Source: Yponomeuta sedellus (lineage: Eukaryota; Arthropoda; Insecta; Lepidoptera; Yponomeutidae). From it: a DNA stretch of 64,000 bases. Location: assembly GCA_934045075.1 (NCBI GenBank), contig OW203738.1, positions 8,726,868 through 8,790,867 of the forward strand. The letters run 5' to 3'. Position 1 is the first letter of the stretch. Each line of letters opens with the position of its first letter. Below the pieces are notes generated by a model. That model saw only the letters and a program-made list of their open reading frames with translations. It did not search any database and had not been told where the DNA came from. Positions 45,444-56,600 of this stretch are shown one piece after another. Both the position numbers and the translations under genes were made by a program.

Positions 45444-45906
45444 TTAAATTTTAACATAAAATAATAGAACCGTCTCGAAATCAATGAAAGAGTTTTATGA
45501 ATCTACCATTCAAGATTTTTTTGCAATGGTAATTAAAAAATACACCTACTCTTGTGATCGTTGATTATTTTTGTTAATGATTTTATGTCATCACATCACC
45601 CTAACGAGGAGCATATTTTTACCTTTTCTTACTGACTATTGACACTTATAAAGCTAAAGCAAAAAAGGATACACGAATGCGTCGCAAAATATCAAGTTCG
45701 CAAAATGTCCAGTTCTCAAAACATCACGCTGCCTCAAAATGCCAAGGATTTCGCGGGCGATTGACGCCTTATCGGTGTTAATTTATGTAGCTGGGCACCA
45801 CTAAGGAAACGGAGTTTTGTTCAATTTCGCACATTGTTAAGCTGAAGCAAAATGCTAACTATACACACATTTTGTCACAAAACAGAAGTTCAATTAACAT
45901 ATTATT

Positions 45907-45990
45907 AGTGGTGGAGTATGGCCTAACCTTCCTGCCATGCAGGAAGAGACCCGTGCCCCAGCAGTGGGGACATACAAGGGTTGATAACGA
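45907..45990 (+). repeat. SINE-A copy 10 (3' tail)
   Basis: Runs from GTGGTGGAGTATGGCC to GGGTTGATAACG and is followed by an ATTATTATTTATT run resembling the left flank. Confidence 0.82.
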
Positions 45991-46088
45991 TTATTATTTA
46001 TTATTTACTAGAAATTATTATTATTTACCATTATCGTGAAACCTAACCAACTGTGCGCAAGTGAACTGTGACGTCATCATAATCAAAG

Positions 46089-46344
46089 ACAAAGTAAAAA
46101 ATATTCATTACAAAAACTAAATATTTACTTAAAGAATGTCAAAATTAGTTTAAGTAGTTTCTGCAATGTTAAGATAAAATAATTGTTTATTTAAAAATAA
46201 ATCACATCTTGTTGTACAAAGTAAAAAATATTCATTACAAAAACTAAATATTTACTTAAAGAATGTCAAAATTAGTTTAAGTAGTTTCTGCAATGTTAAG
46301 ATAAAATAATTGTTTATTTAAAAATAAATCACATCTTATTGTAC
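46089..46344 (+). repeat. Tandem duplication, period 127 bp
   Basis: ACAAAGTAAAAAATATTC through CACATCTTGTTGTAC is repeated twice almost without change, so it is recent. No function is apparent. Confidence 0.92.
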
Positions 46345-46448
46345 AGTATCTTAGACAATTCAGTTGACAACGTAATCGTTATCAAAAATCAACATTAGAG
46401 ACAAATTTATTTTGCAGATATATTACAGAAATTAACCATTTTTAATTT

Positions 46449-46922
46449 TTAGAACTTACAGTCTAGAACCTATGATCAATAGATTAGAACTTTAATCGAT
46501 TAAAGTGATTAAAGACAGGTTGTTACTTCTAGGTTCTAGATTGTAGGTTCTAAAAATAGTTGTCACAGTTGTTAAGATTTCTCATGTTCACTCTTAGATA
46601 AAACTTAGGGCGAGATAAATAGTCGCTTCTAAGAACGAGTCTTAGCGAAAGCACTTGCTTAAGAATCGATTTGTCTATCATAGACAGTACTTTGGCACTC
46701 TCTAAGTCGCGAAACCCGGACTAATTCTTAGCATTGGCCTAAGAACATGCTTAGCTAAGCAAATGTCTACTTTGATACTTAGCTACGTTAGCCTGAAGTA
46801 ATGCTTAGGGAAGCTTGAGTACGGACTTGGGCTAAGCAACGACTATTTATCTCGCCCTTAGTATAGAACAAGTTAAATGTTTTTTTTCCATTGGAGGCGC
46901 TAGTTACCACCCCGAATCACCT
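46449..46922 (-). repeat. Older foldback repeat hosting the Harbinger MITE (truncated)
   Basis: Shares GTTAAGATTTCTCATGTTCA and the end CCAATGGAGGCGCTAGTTAC (sense or complement) with 41480-42295. The right terminus is GGCGCTAGTTACCACCCCG. The left terminus is missing. The MITE splits GATAAAACTTA from GTATAGAACAAG. Confidence 0.65.
46608..46857. mobile_element. Harbinger-like MITE with TTA duplication
   Basis: Termini GGGCGAGATAAATAGTCGC and GCAACGACTATTTATCTCGC/CC are inverted. TTA flanks both ends (46605-46607, 46858-46860), the target of PIF/Harbinger elements. It is 250 bp, noncoding, and inserted in an older foldback repeat. Confidence 0.85.
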
Positions 46923-47572
46923 AATGCCGCGATTTTTGTTTAATAAACGCGAGTTGTCGTACCCTGGCAGGTTTTAGTGCCCCACACCCACACTTAGTGA
47001 ATCTGAAAATATTTTATATATTGATCTCGTTTAATTATCCGCGCTAGAACTGTAATTTTTTTCATTTCATTTTAACCATGACAATTTCGTGGCTAGCTGT
47101 GTCACATACTCATCGCCAAGCCGGATACACAGAAAGACAGAAGACATTTAATTTTTATTTATCTACTTAATATCAAAAAATCCTCACGGAGGCCGTTTCT
47201 CGACTCTGTTTCCCGAGGACTAACAGTCTGGCAATTTTTAAGGCAATAGGTCGAAAGCCCCTTCCTCCGCGGAACCAACTATGTACCCTTATTATTTTCT
47301 TTTAGTGTTCCGTACAGGTGGCGCTAGTGAACTTAGTTTTTCTGAGGCATCATATTCTATGACTCCATGTACCAAGGTCAAAATGACACCTCAGCACATC
47401 ATTTTGGACAAATGACGCGTGCGGGAGCCGTGACAGGAATGCAGGCGCATCCTCTGCGTCAATAGCACTCAGTAGCGTCGATTGTTCTATTGATCGCCTT
47501 AGGACAGGCCATGTATGGCGAGCTGATACTCCATACAACGGTAGAAACAATTAGTCAGACCTGGACCGCGTT

Positions 47573-47682
47573 ACATAAAACTACAATACGTATCGTAGTA
47601 TATTATGATAATTCGAAGCACATTGCCGTTGTCAATTGGTTTATAATGTACATGCAATTGTCATAGTAAACTATGTCCTTAT
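47573..47682. repeat. Foldback MITE family F, copy 2 (right end worn)
   Basis: ACATAAAACTACAATACG, TATTATGATAATTCGAAGC and ATAATGTACATGCAATTG match family F in order. Confidence 0.6.
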
Positions 47683-50600
47683 AATTACTTATTTCAGTTC
47701 CGCTATTAAAGGAGGCTTGAATCAGCCTCCATAGGCTAAGGCAGTAAAACTCAGCAGTGAAAATAGAAAAATACGAGTAGTCGAAGAAATAGTTTGTACA
47801 AAAATAACTTAGAACAGAGTAGGTATTTACATTCTGAACTGTGAAGAGTCAGCACAAAAAAAGTTAAATATAACCATTGATATAACTTAATTTCAGGTAG
47901 TCGGTGTCTTTGTAACTTTTAAGTAGAGGTGACAGCAGGTATATTTTAATTTTTTTTTTGGTTTGGCTTCGACCGGAGGTCACCTAAATATGTAGGTCCT
48001 TCAGGAAATTGGAAGCGTAATCAACACCACAGTGTACTGAGTGTGCCAACATCCATGATTAGGAGTGATATTAAAGCGTCCCTGATTACTGCCTACTACA
48101 ATGCGCCGTTTATTGATCTGCAGCTGTTTGCTCCTTGTCATTTTCTGACCGCAGGATAACACAATGCAATTGCTGAGAACAGAATGACTTTTCTGCAAAC
48201 AAAAGATCCTTCACAACATGTAGGTACCAAACTATAATATAGCGGCCTACTAGTATTGCGTCGTTAATTTGTCATAGATGTGCTGCATAGAGTTTGGGAT
48301 GTATACTGTGTAAAAAAATCGTTATGTCTATCGGCTTATCCCGTCGCGACGAAAACTTTTCTATGGCAACTACTTCAATTGTTTCCTACGGAAGATACGC
48401 GTACCAATCATTCTCGTTTCTTACATTCACTAGAGCAAACATCAACATTTTATATCAAATAGCTGAAATTTGGAGTTGGTTTTATAATACAAGTTGTTTG
48501 TATTTGATTAGTAGAATAACATAGATTATTCCATAGTACATCAAGACTACTGAATCTTATAGATTATTCCATAGTACACGAACACTTCAGTGGGTGACGT
48601 GTGTCAATCATTTTAGCCTACTTCGAGGAACCTGTTACAGAATCATTTGTCATTGAATCGTTGGACAATTTTGACTGATACCTAAATAAATCTCAGCTAC
48701 AAGAGTTCGATTTAACTTCACGCGAAATAAACTGGGTGTAATAGTGTCCTATAGCCTTAAAAGTTTAGGAACCACTGATCTAGAGTCAAAATAATTTGCT
48801 GTATGGTGTCGGCCTAGAGAATAGCACCAACCCAAATTTTTCCCGCGGGTTTCGTGAAAGTGACTAAGGGAAGATCTAGAGTCGCAATGCCAGCCAGTGG
48901 GCACAACAGATGCAACTGAGTCGGCCTAAGGCGCCCTGTTTTCTAGCGGTGATGGTGCGGCTCCACACGGGGCCAAGGAAAATGTATTATCTACCTATAT
49001 TAGAAACAGGTCTTGAGTCAAAACTTCCGTTAGTGTTTAAGTACGATTTCGACTTTCCGTTAAAATAATTTATTTGTTCCAACTGTTCTTTGTCAAAGTA
49101 TTATGTATCTACTCGTATAGTTTAAGGTTACACATCTACAGGTATGCCAGACTTCCCTACCGTAACGTCTTAGCGGTTTGACCTCTATTGCAACAGAGTT
49201 CAAAGTTGATAATCATGTTTGAGATTTGGATGGTTATTCACACGTGGTCGCAGTCGTTTTGGGGACCGGTCATTGCTATAAGATTCAGTCATTATCATAA
49301 AGGTGTTATTTTCATAAACTACTTTAAAGTAAGCTGATGATACTCGTATAATCGAAGATCAGTTTTCGAAACTGACATTCAAACCGTCGATTTTTCTTTT
49401 GAAGTTTAACCTGTGAGCGTATTTTCTACATTCGTAAGTTTTTTGTTAATTACGATGTATGCTCGTATACAATTAGCCCTCCTGAAAAAATATTATAATT
49501 TTACAAATCACGTATAAGTACGTATTGATTGCAAGCAATATAATATCCACGCAAACCTACGTTGATTAACTCGCTTCGCATCGTACGTAGGTACTTATTT
49601 TAGGAGTTTTTGCTTGTTATTTGACAGATTATAAATGCAAAGATCTCCCAGATTACATCACATACAAAAAGTTCTGTAAAAACTTTAGAATTTAATGGTT
49701 ATTTTTCATCATGATCATCTGGGCTCCCTCACTACTGGTTATGTATACTTGTAGGACTATCCTCTAAATACCATCTCTCACAGCCCTTGCCATCCTCGTC
49801 CACGGACATTCCGCCAAATCACCGATATCGTCCTACCACTGGGCTGCTGGCAGGCTCATTTACAAGTAAATTTTCCTTTCGAGCTTATCAAAGCCTCAAA
49901 AGTAGATCTCCAGTCATTTTAAAGTCCCGTTAGAATTTAAAAAAAAACCTTTTTTTTTCTTTTAACTTAAACGGCTTTATTTATTTAGTGTTCCTTTCTT
50001 TTTCATTTCTATACTCAGTAAAGATAGTAGCAAAACTCTATTTTCAAGTTTCAAATGGCAAAAGATTTAAATTTACTAAGTTTTTATTTCATATAAAATA
50101 CCAATCGAAGCCAAGCCGATTGAATATAAGTTTGCTAACTCACTCATGAATATTAGTATACTTAATTCTCCTTGGTACTACGGCACTAATAAGACGCTCA
50201 TTTTAGTCACAAAAAAAACAAACTCGTTTCTTTGTGCCTAGAACCCAACTAGTTTTTAAAACCTTTGAGCTACAGTTAATTAAATGGCAGACAGGCATAG
50301 TTTTTTACTTACGTCACATGTAGGATTATCATCATTTTTTATGTTTTATACAACGTCGCTATAAAGTCAGCTCTCATGACATCATCCGAAATCTTTAGAG
50401 CGTAACAAGAAAGCTAAGGTTAACACTAAGTTAGCAACAAGAAAATCAATAGTTTAAGTATACGATTACTTCACAAATTTCGCTAGATTCAGCTCAATTG
50501 ACAATCGGATCAGATGTTGCGTTATGGTAGAGTAACCTTATGTCAAAGCGTTTTTTTCATTCGTCACATTTAGTTTTACAATAAGTAGATATTGTATTCG

Positions 50601-51576
50601 GCCAGTCTCAATAACTTTAGCCAAGGTAAACGTAAGAATACTATTTGGTCAGTAATTGTAAATTGTTCAAATAATTATATACACGATTTTAAGAAGATAA
50701 ACCAGAAAACATTAAACTTCCTTCTACCTATCGATCAAACTGTTTGCTTCACAGACTTATCCGAGGTTATTAAAATGGCATCTTCCTAAAACTGGTTGTA
50801 TGGAAGATGACTGTTTTTTTTCGAAATGTTTTAAGAAACAATTCCGGTCTTTCGTTGTGGAGGCCAGTATTTCGGCGGTTAGTACCGTCCGCCGCTTTCT
50901 CTCTTTTGCTTTCACTGCATTCGGAGACTGATTGACCAAGAGTTTTTTGGCATAATACCTACTCTTTAATAATCCACATGCCTGCGAACATGGATCATTA
51001 TAATGATTGCCAATGTTTGCTTTTATTAAACATAAGTAAATTGTTTGTATACCTGCTAAGTCTGAGTACATAAACATATTTTTTTCTGAAAATACTTTTA
51101 GTTGTTTGTGAGGTAGTTCTTATTGTTTATACCAACAATGCATTTAGATTACCCACATATTGCTGTAAACGTATTAAGATATAAACCAAACTAGTTAACG
51201 AACATAAAAGTGAAGATAAGGTAAACACGTATACCATTACATATCTTGTAAAGTTCACTATTCTTTAATTAAGATTAAAATAAAGTAGCTTGTTAGTAAC
51301 GCGATAACGTGTTTTCGTTAAAGTCTTCGTGCGTTGAAGCTTATTTTTAAAATCTCATTAGGTTCATGTAGGTATAATGTTTTTACATAGATACCAATTA
51401 TGACTAATACAAATTTTAAAGTAGGTAGGTATATGAAAGGAATCGTTTCTTTACTTTTCCTTTGCGTCATGAAATTTTAGCACTGCGGGTTTAAATTTTA
51501 TCTTTTTGAATTTTGAACACAAAAGCATACATGAGACCAATTCGATCAACAACGTGTCAGTGCAATAACTTAAAAC
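47683..51576. other. 5' flank of the SDR gene, largely featureless
   Basis: Apart from the LINE scrap at 49.7 kb, nothing is recognised. The open frame at 50757-51077 (minus) has no family signal. Confidence 0.55.
49695..49872 (-). pseudogene. LINE 3' end, minus strand, strongly diverged
   Basis: TCATCATGATCATCTGGGC, then CCATCTCTCACAGCCCTTGC and GTCCACGGACATTCCGCC parallel the 12.9 kb remnant. The open frame is lost. Confidence 0.55.
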
Positions 51577-51887
51577 CAGAGTGCTTAGTGCGAGTTTGAC
51601 AGATCCGATCGAATAACTTTACTACCGCGTTAATCGAGCATTGAGTAGTAAGTATGAGTAAGTTTACCGTTCGAACTGGCAAAACGCTGTCACAGTACAA
51701 CTCGCACTCGCGTTTATTCGTGTTTTGGCTGGTAAACGTGTTCACTTCTCAACGTAAACCATTACAACTCGCACTCAGCAATTTTAATTTCCATACTTGT
51801 CGCTAGGTGGCGCTTCCTCGATGCCATAGAAATATGAGTTTACGTAAACGCGATCGAGTAGTTAAAAAACTCGCACTAAGCACTCTG
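51577..51887. mobile_element. CAGAG-ended MITE, 311 bp
   Basis: Perfect 21-bp inverted ends, CAGAGTGCTTAGTGCGAGTT(T) at 51577-51597 and its complement at 51867-51887. ACAACTCGCACTCG words repeat inside. CAGRG-type termini suggest hAT, but no 8-bp duplication is visible. Confidence 0.8.
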
Positions 51888-52091
51888 AAATAATGTAGAC
51901 TGACGAAACCTGTGGGTATATTTTGTATTGGATAAATCTATTATTCTTTGTTTGAGTTGTATTTTGATTTAACATTTGTATTATTTGTAAACATCGATGT
52001 CTGAAAACCGGAAAACAGTCTTTTCAATATCGACAAGTAATTAAACAACCTCCAAGAAGCAAAATTTAATTATTAGACTTAATTATTATTC

Positions 52092-52190
52092 CTACTAGTT
52101 AATCTGCGGGTTAATCGGTCATGCAATGTACATCTGTGAATTATCATTAAACTGTTCATTGTCTTTCTATGAAATAGAGTCTAGGTGACC
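52092..52190. repeat. Foldback MITE family F, copy 3 (right half)
   Basis: CTACTAGTTAATCTGCGGGT, GCAATGTACATC and CTATGAAATAGAGTC match the right half of the 3.7 kb copy. Confidence 0.55.
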
Positions 52191-52553
52191 AAGTAAATCT
52201 ATCACAATTAGAGCTTAACTTATTAATTATTATGTAATACAACCCTGTTATACATTTTAAGGTACCTAGCCTATTTTGTCCCTCTGCCGCGTAAAGCCAT
52301 TCCATTTACCATTCCGTGGGGGACCTCTCACCATCCCGTCAAAATGCATAGGTTTTCATTTTGTCATATTGATTAATTAGGCAATCATTAGGCAGTCAGG
52401 TAATCAGGCAAGACGTATGTTAGGTTTAGGATGGTGCAGACTATATGATTTAGACGTCAACGGCAATCAACAACGTAGCTTAAAAAACTAAAAAGGATAC
52501 GTATAAAAACATAAATGGCATATGAAACTACAATTTAAAAAAATATCTGAATA

Positions 52554-52770
52554 TTATCTGAATGTCGGACGCTCTAATGTCGACCTTAGTCGGTAACAAA
52601 TAGATCGTGTGTTAGAATGGCGGCGCGGACGCAGGCAGACCGGACGGCCTTCTCGAGGCGCGGGCGCACGTTTCTCAATTCTTAGCCGAGCTCGCGAGCT
52701 CGCCTCAATCAACTTCATCATGTGATACTCGTAAGTTCGGGAAGGCGGCGGAGTGTACTCCACGCTACCT
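52554..52770 (-). other. Candidate unidentified terminal exon in a GC-rich patch
   Basis: The minus strand has a pyrimidine-rich stretch (TATTTCTCTTTTGTGTTAG) acting as a good acceptor. It is followed by an open frame beginning SVEYTPPPSRTYEYHMMKLI, then arginine-rich to a TAA at 52554. Composition is much richer in GC than the flanks. No family is recognised and no upstream partner exon was found. A 14-bp palindrome GAGCTCGCGAGCTC lies inside. Confidence 0.3.
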
Positions 52771-53003
52771 AACACAAAAGAGAAATAGCGTAACTCAGAG
52801 TGAATTGCTCGTCCTCTAAAACTCCGCTAGACAATGTAAATTAGAAAAAAATGGTTTCTTATTGTATTCGCACAGGGCTTTATCTTGCCTTTCGCGAATA
52901 CAGTAAGTACTCGAAACAGGCGATGGTGATAAAGCAAAAGAGGTTTTTTTCAGGTGGCAAGTACCTGTCCACCTTTCCGGCATTTTAAGTGAGTACATAC
53001 ATA

Positions 53004-53241
53004 GACGGCCTCGGTGGCGCAGCGGTTTAGCACGCTGACTGTAAAACGGAAGGTCTCGGGTTCGATCCCCGGCCGGGTCAAACTAGGAAACGAACTTTTC
53101 TAGTGTGTCTCGGGTCTTGGATGTTATCTATGTATTTATTGTATTAAATCTATCGTCGAGTTAGCACCTATAAAACAAGTCATTTAGTTGTACTTAGTAT
53201 AGGGCTAACGAGATCTGTGTAATATGTCCATGAATATTTAT
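53004..53241 (+). repeat. SINE-D copy 2, intact tRNA-like head
   Basis: GGTGGCGCAGCGGTTTAGC (box A), CTGACTGTAAAAC (anticodon-loop-like) and GGGTTCGATCCCCGG (box B) form a recognisable tRNA-related head. The body shares GGGTCTTGGATGTT with SINE-C, so the two families are related. It ends in ATTTATTTATTTTATT. Confidence 0.85.
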
Positions 53242-54735
53242 TTATTTTATTATTTATTTATATACAATGTGTAAATATGTAAAACAAAATGTAAAAACCA
53301 ATAATATCTTAATTGCCACGAGACACTCTTTAATTCATCATTATGTAGAGGTACCTAGATTTCGGACCTATATATGCGCACCACATCCTGTCGTAATCCA
53401 GACGTTTTTACGGGGAGCAAATAGTATGAAATTCGACAGTCAGCCAGTGGAATCGTTCGGGATGTGGTGCACGTAATATAGGAGCAGATGTAAAATATAT
53501 TTGCTACACTATCTGATGAAGTCACATGTTGTGTATGAATCCGGTGATAAATTCGTAGGTATTACAGGTGAACATGTTTGTTACGCCAAAACGTACAAAA
53601 TAGATGAATTTTGATGATTGAACCCATTTTTTACTTTGTACGTCCAAAGTGAGTTTTAGGAGACAAACTGCTAAATATAGTAAAACCAATAGTATCTAGG
53701 TTACGGTAAGTTAGGATTTCTTTACGATGTTCTCCTTCAGATGCGACTACGTGATATTTAATGGGACGAATTACGAAAGTCACCTATATCTCTTGTGGCT
53801 TCTCGCTAAGGTGGTCATGTCTCATGTGACGAATCGCGAAAGTGACGTTTATCTCACAAATCGTATCGCTTCTATAAGTTGACAATAGGCGACTGTAATA
53901 GAGATCTAAGACCTTTCGAATAATTTCGTCAAGCAAGTAATCATTGCTAATCAACTTAACGGTATTTACACTTTGAACCTTTATTTCTTTAACGTTTTAG
54001 TTCCTTTCCTTAAAACGGCAGGTCCGGTAGGTTAAATGTACTGTAAGATCCTAAATAGCCAACAAGTCAGTTATGATACTACTGTTTAGGTCATACAATA
54101 CATCGAAAATGTATAAAACGATTTATAAAAATTACAGGTAATATGTACAAAAGAATCAACGCAAAAGATTCATCAGGACAGCCTGAAATGGGATGTAGAT
54201 GAAGATGATGTCTTCCTCATTATAATCAGACGCCGGCTACACCGCATAACATGCGGGACTTCTGCGGCGATGGGCGTGGATGTGGCTCGCGAAGCCCTGC
54301 TTGTTTTTGAAAGGGCGATAACAACGACCGCAGTATAGTTTGCCACGATGAGCCTTGCATTATTGGCGGTTGGAGTTCAGTCTCGAGTCGGGCTCGAGGA
54401 ATCCCGGATGAATAATATCTGCCACATACGCAAATACGAGTGACCAAGTGAGGCGCCGGCTTAACAAGTCACCTGATACCACGCGTGTCAGTACAGTTGA
54501 CGCCTGTCTATCTTTCCCTTCTTTGACTGTGTAACGCATCACTGCTCATACTTATAAATGCAACAAATAGTATCCACGAATGGAGATGTTTTCCCTGCAA
54601 AGTTTAGATGGAGGTTCATTCTTCAAACCTTAATTGCCAACTCCATTAAACTTTTCTGTAATATACCCATACACACACACATACACACTCATACTTACAT
54701 AATGTATTTTTTGCAATGGAGTTTATATAAAACAG

Positions 54736-54872
54736 CCCGCCCCTGTCTTACAATCCTCCACCAACCCTGACTTGGTGGTGTATGGCCCCGTGGTGGAGTA
54801 TGGCCTAACATTCCTGCGATGCAGGAAGAGACCCGTGCCCCAGCAGAGGGGACATACAAGGGTTGATATCGA
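54736..54872 (+). repeat. SINE-A copy 11 (5' truncated, internal duplication)
   Basis: Begins CAGCCCGCCCCTGTC and ends GGGTTGATATCGAT. The GTGGTG..TATGGCC block is duplicated inside the copy. Confidence 0.82.
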
Positions 54873-55132
54873 TCTTACAACTTATCGTAACTAAGACACA
54901 AATATTTTTCAGTGTCCAACTTCTTATTTCTCATAGTATAAAAGTAGAAATCTATAATTGGCCTTGTATTAATCTATATTATGTAACCCTAGTCTCGAAA
55001 TAAATAAAAAAAAATTTGAAGGTACCTGGCGTCTGGGACATTTTGTATAGTTTATCGAGTACCTGTTATTTATTTACGGGCGATTATCTATCGACAAAAC
55101 CTGAATTCGATTATGACACAGAACATAAATGT

Positions 55133-55306
55133 CTATTTAGAGGCTAAAAATTCCACCCATGCCGGGATTCGAACCCGCGACCCCTGGCTATCCGTGCCAG
55201 CGCTCTAGCCAACTGAGCTAATGGGCGACTCACCGGCATCAGTGAAATTTCGAACCTCTTTACACTATTCTCTGTATTACGTACAGAATTTTTAGCCTCT
55301 AAATAG
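55133..55306 (-). repeat. tRNA-like module enclosed by perfect 21-bp inverted repeats
   Basis: CTATTTAGAGGCTAAAAATT(C) at 55133-55153 is exactly complementary to 55286-55306. Inside, the minus strand has a tRNA-like fold: TAGCTCAGTTGGCTAGAGC (D-arm, box A), CTGGC-ACGGATA-GCCAG (anticodon arm) and GCGGGTTCGAATCCCGG (T-arm, box B). The acceptor pairing is imperfect, so a working tRNA is unlikely. It resembles a MITE carrying a SINE head. Confidence 0.8.
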
Positions 55307-55830
55307 GTTTTTAAAATTGTCCTTAGCACGGGTTAGTGCATTAAAAATAAATATAGTAGAACATAAATGATTTTTATAAAGAATTAAAAGTTTTCGTCAC
55401 CGTTCTATTGGGGACATATTCTGATAAGAATTTGTGTAAAACCAGTGACTTCGAGAGATTTTTATGCCTAATTCACTATCGCCAAAAAGATAATGGACCT
55501 GATATTTTCATGAATCTAACGAACTTAAAATAATCTAACGAATTTAAAATGTTGCATGTGCATGTGTATAAAATTTTAGTGCATCCAAAACGATTGCAAT
55601 AAAATTGAAACACGCTGATGAACTGAGGAATAATACAGCTATACCTAGAAAACATCACCGTGATCATCATTAACCAGTCATGATTGTACAATTTGTATAT
55701 ACATAATAGTTTTTTTTTTACAATGATGATTATTTATAATCAAGAGTTCAACTCACGAAAAACTTGTCGGTTCAGCATGTTCTACGTAGTTAGTGTTTGG
55801 ATTAAAACTACTTGATAACCGTCTATTATA

Positions 55831-56600
55831 CAGGGCGTACCACGGCTATGCCACATGGAGGGATAGTACCTTTTAATATTGTAGATGGAACATTTTACTG
55901 AAAGAAGACATTATTTTAATTTCAAAAACAATCTAAACTGCATTCATAGATTTTTCAATAATTACACGGTTGAACCTGGAATCGAACCCGCTACACGAGA
56001 AAAAAAAATACCCTTTAGCTTTATCACACTGATCGGAAGGCTTCATCAAAAGGATTATTTTTTGCTAAATAACCTACTATCAGAAATAAAAGAAAGACCA
56101 TGAATTTTAGCATTTGAAGTGAAATTAAAAGCTAACATTGCCGCATATGAAAGGGTCCACGAGCTACAAACAGAACTTAGACGTATTATTCTGAATATCC
56201 GCCACAACAAGATCAAAAGATCGACAAGGAGTGAAATAATCAAAAGAGTGCGACTTTGTATTCAACAGGAGGGAACTCATTTTGAGCATTTGATAAATTG
56301 ATTAATTTTGTATTAAAAATGTTAAAATTCATGGTCTTCCTTTTATTTCTGATAGTATGTTACATAGCAAAAAATAATCCTTCTGATGAAGCCTTCCGAT
56401 CGGTGTGATAAAACTACAGGGTATTTTTTTTTCTCGTGTAGCGGGTTCGATTCCCGGTTCAACCGTGTAATTATTTAAAAATCTATAAATGCAGTTTAGA
56501 TTGTTTTTGAAATTAAAATAATGTCTTCGTTCAGTAAAATGTTCCATCTACAATATTAAAGGTACTTTCCCTCCATGTGGCATAGCCGTGAGACGCCCTG
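55831..56600 (+). mobile_element. Mariner-type foldback element with transposase C-terminus
   Basis: Element of 770 bp from CAGGGCGT to ACGCCCTG, flanked by TA on both sides (55829-55830, 56601-56602), as for Tc1/mariner insertions. Arms 55831-56115 and 56317-56600 are inverted copies of about 285 bp with few differences. The core 56119-56301 encodes 60 residues, with RVHELQTELRRIILNIR near the start and CIQQEGTHFEHLIN at the stop, which matches the C-terminal end of Tc3/mariner-like transposases (family knowledge). The catalytic part is deleted, so this is non-autonomous. Each arm also contains a tRNA box B-like GGGTTCGATTCCCGG (56449-56463) or its degraded mate. Confidence 0.88.

Noticed and set aside
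53004..53075. A tRNA-Tyr-like gene at the head of SINE-D
   Set aside because: The downstream body is shared with the copy at 25.66 kb, so it is a SINE head, not a cellular tRNA.
55144..55329. A tRNA gene at 55.15-55.24 kb (minus), with box A, anticodon arm and box B
   Set aside because: The acceptor and T-stem pairing is imperfect, the module is repeated at 1.65 kb in broken form, and it lies inside an inverted-repeat element; a SINE-type head fits better.
55885..56547. Twin 72-codon frames at 55885-56103 (+) and 56329-56547 (-)
   Set aside because: They are the two inverted arms of the mariner-type element read in mirror orientation, not a duplicated gene.
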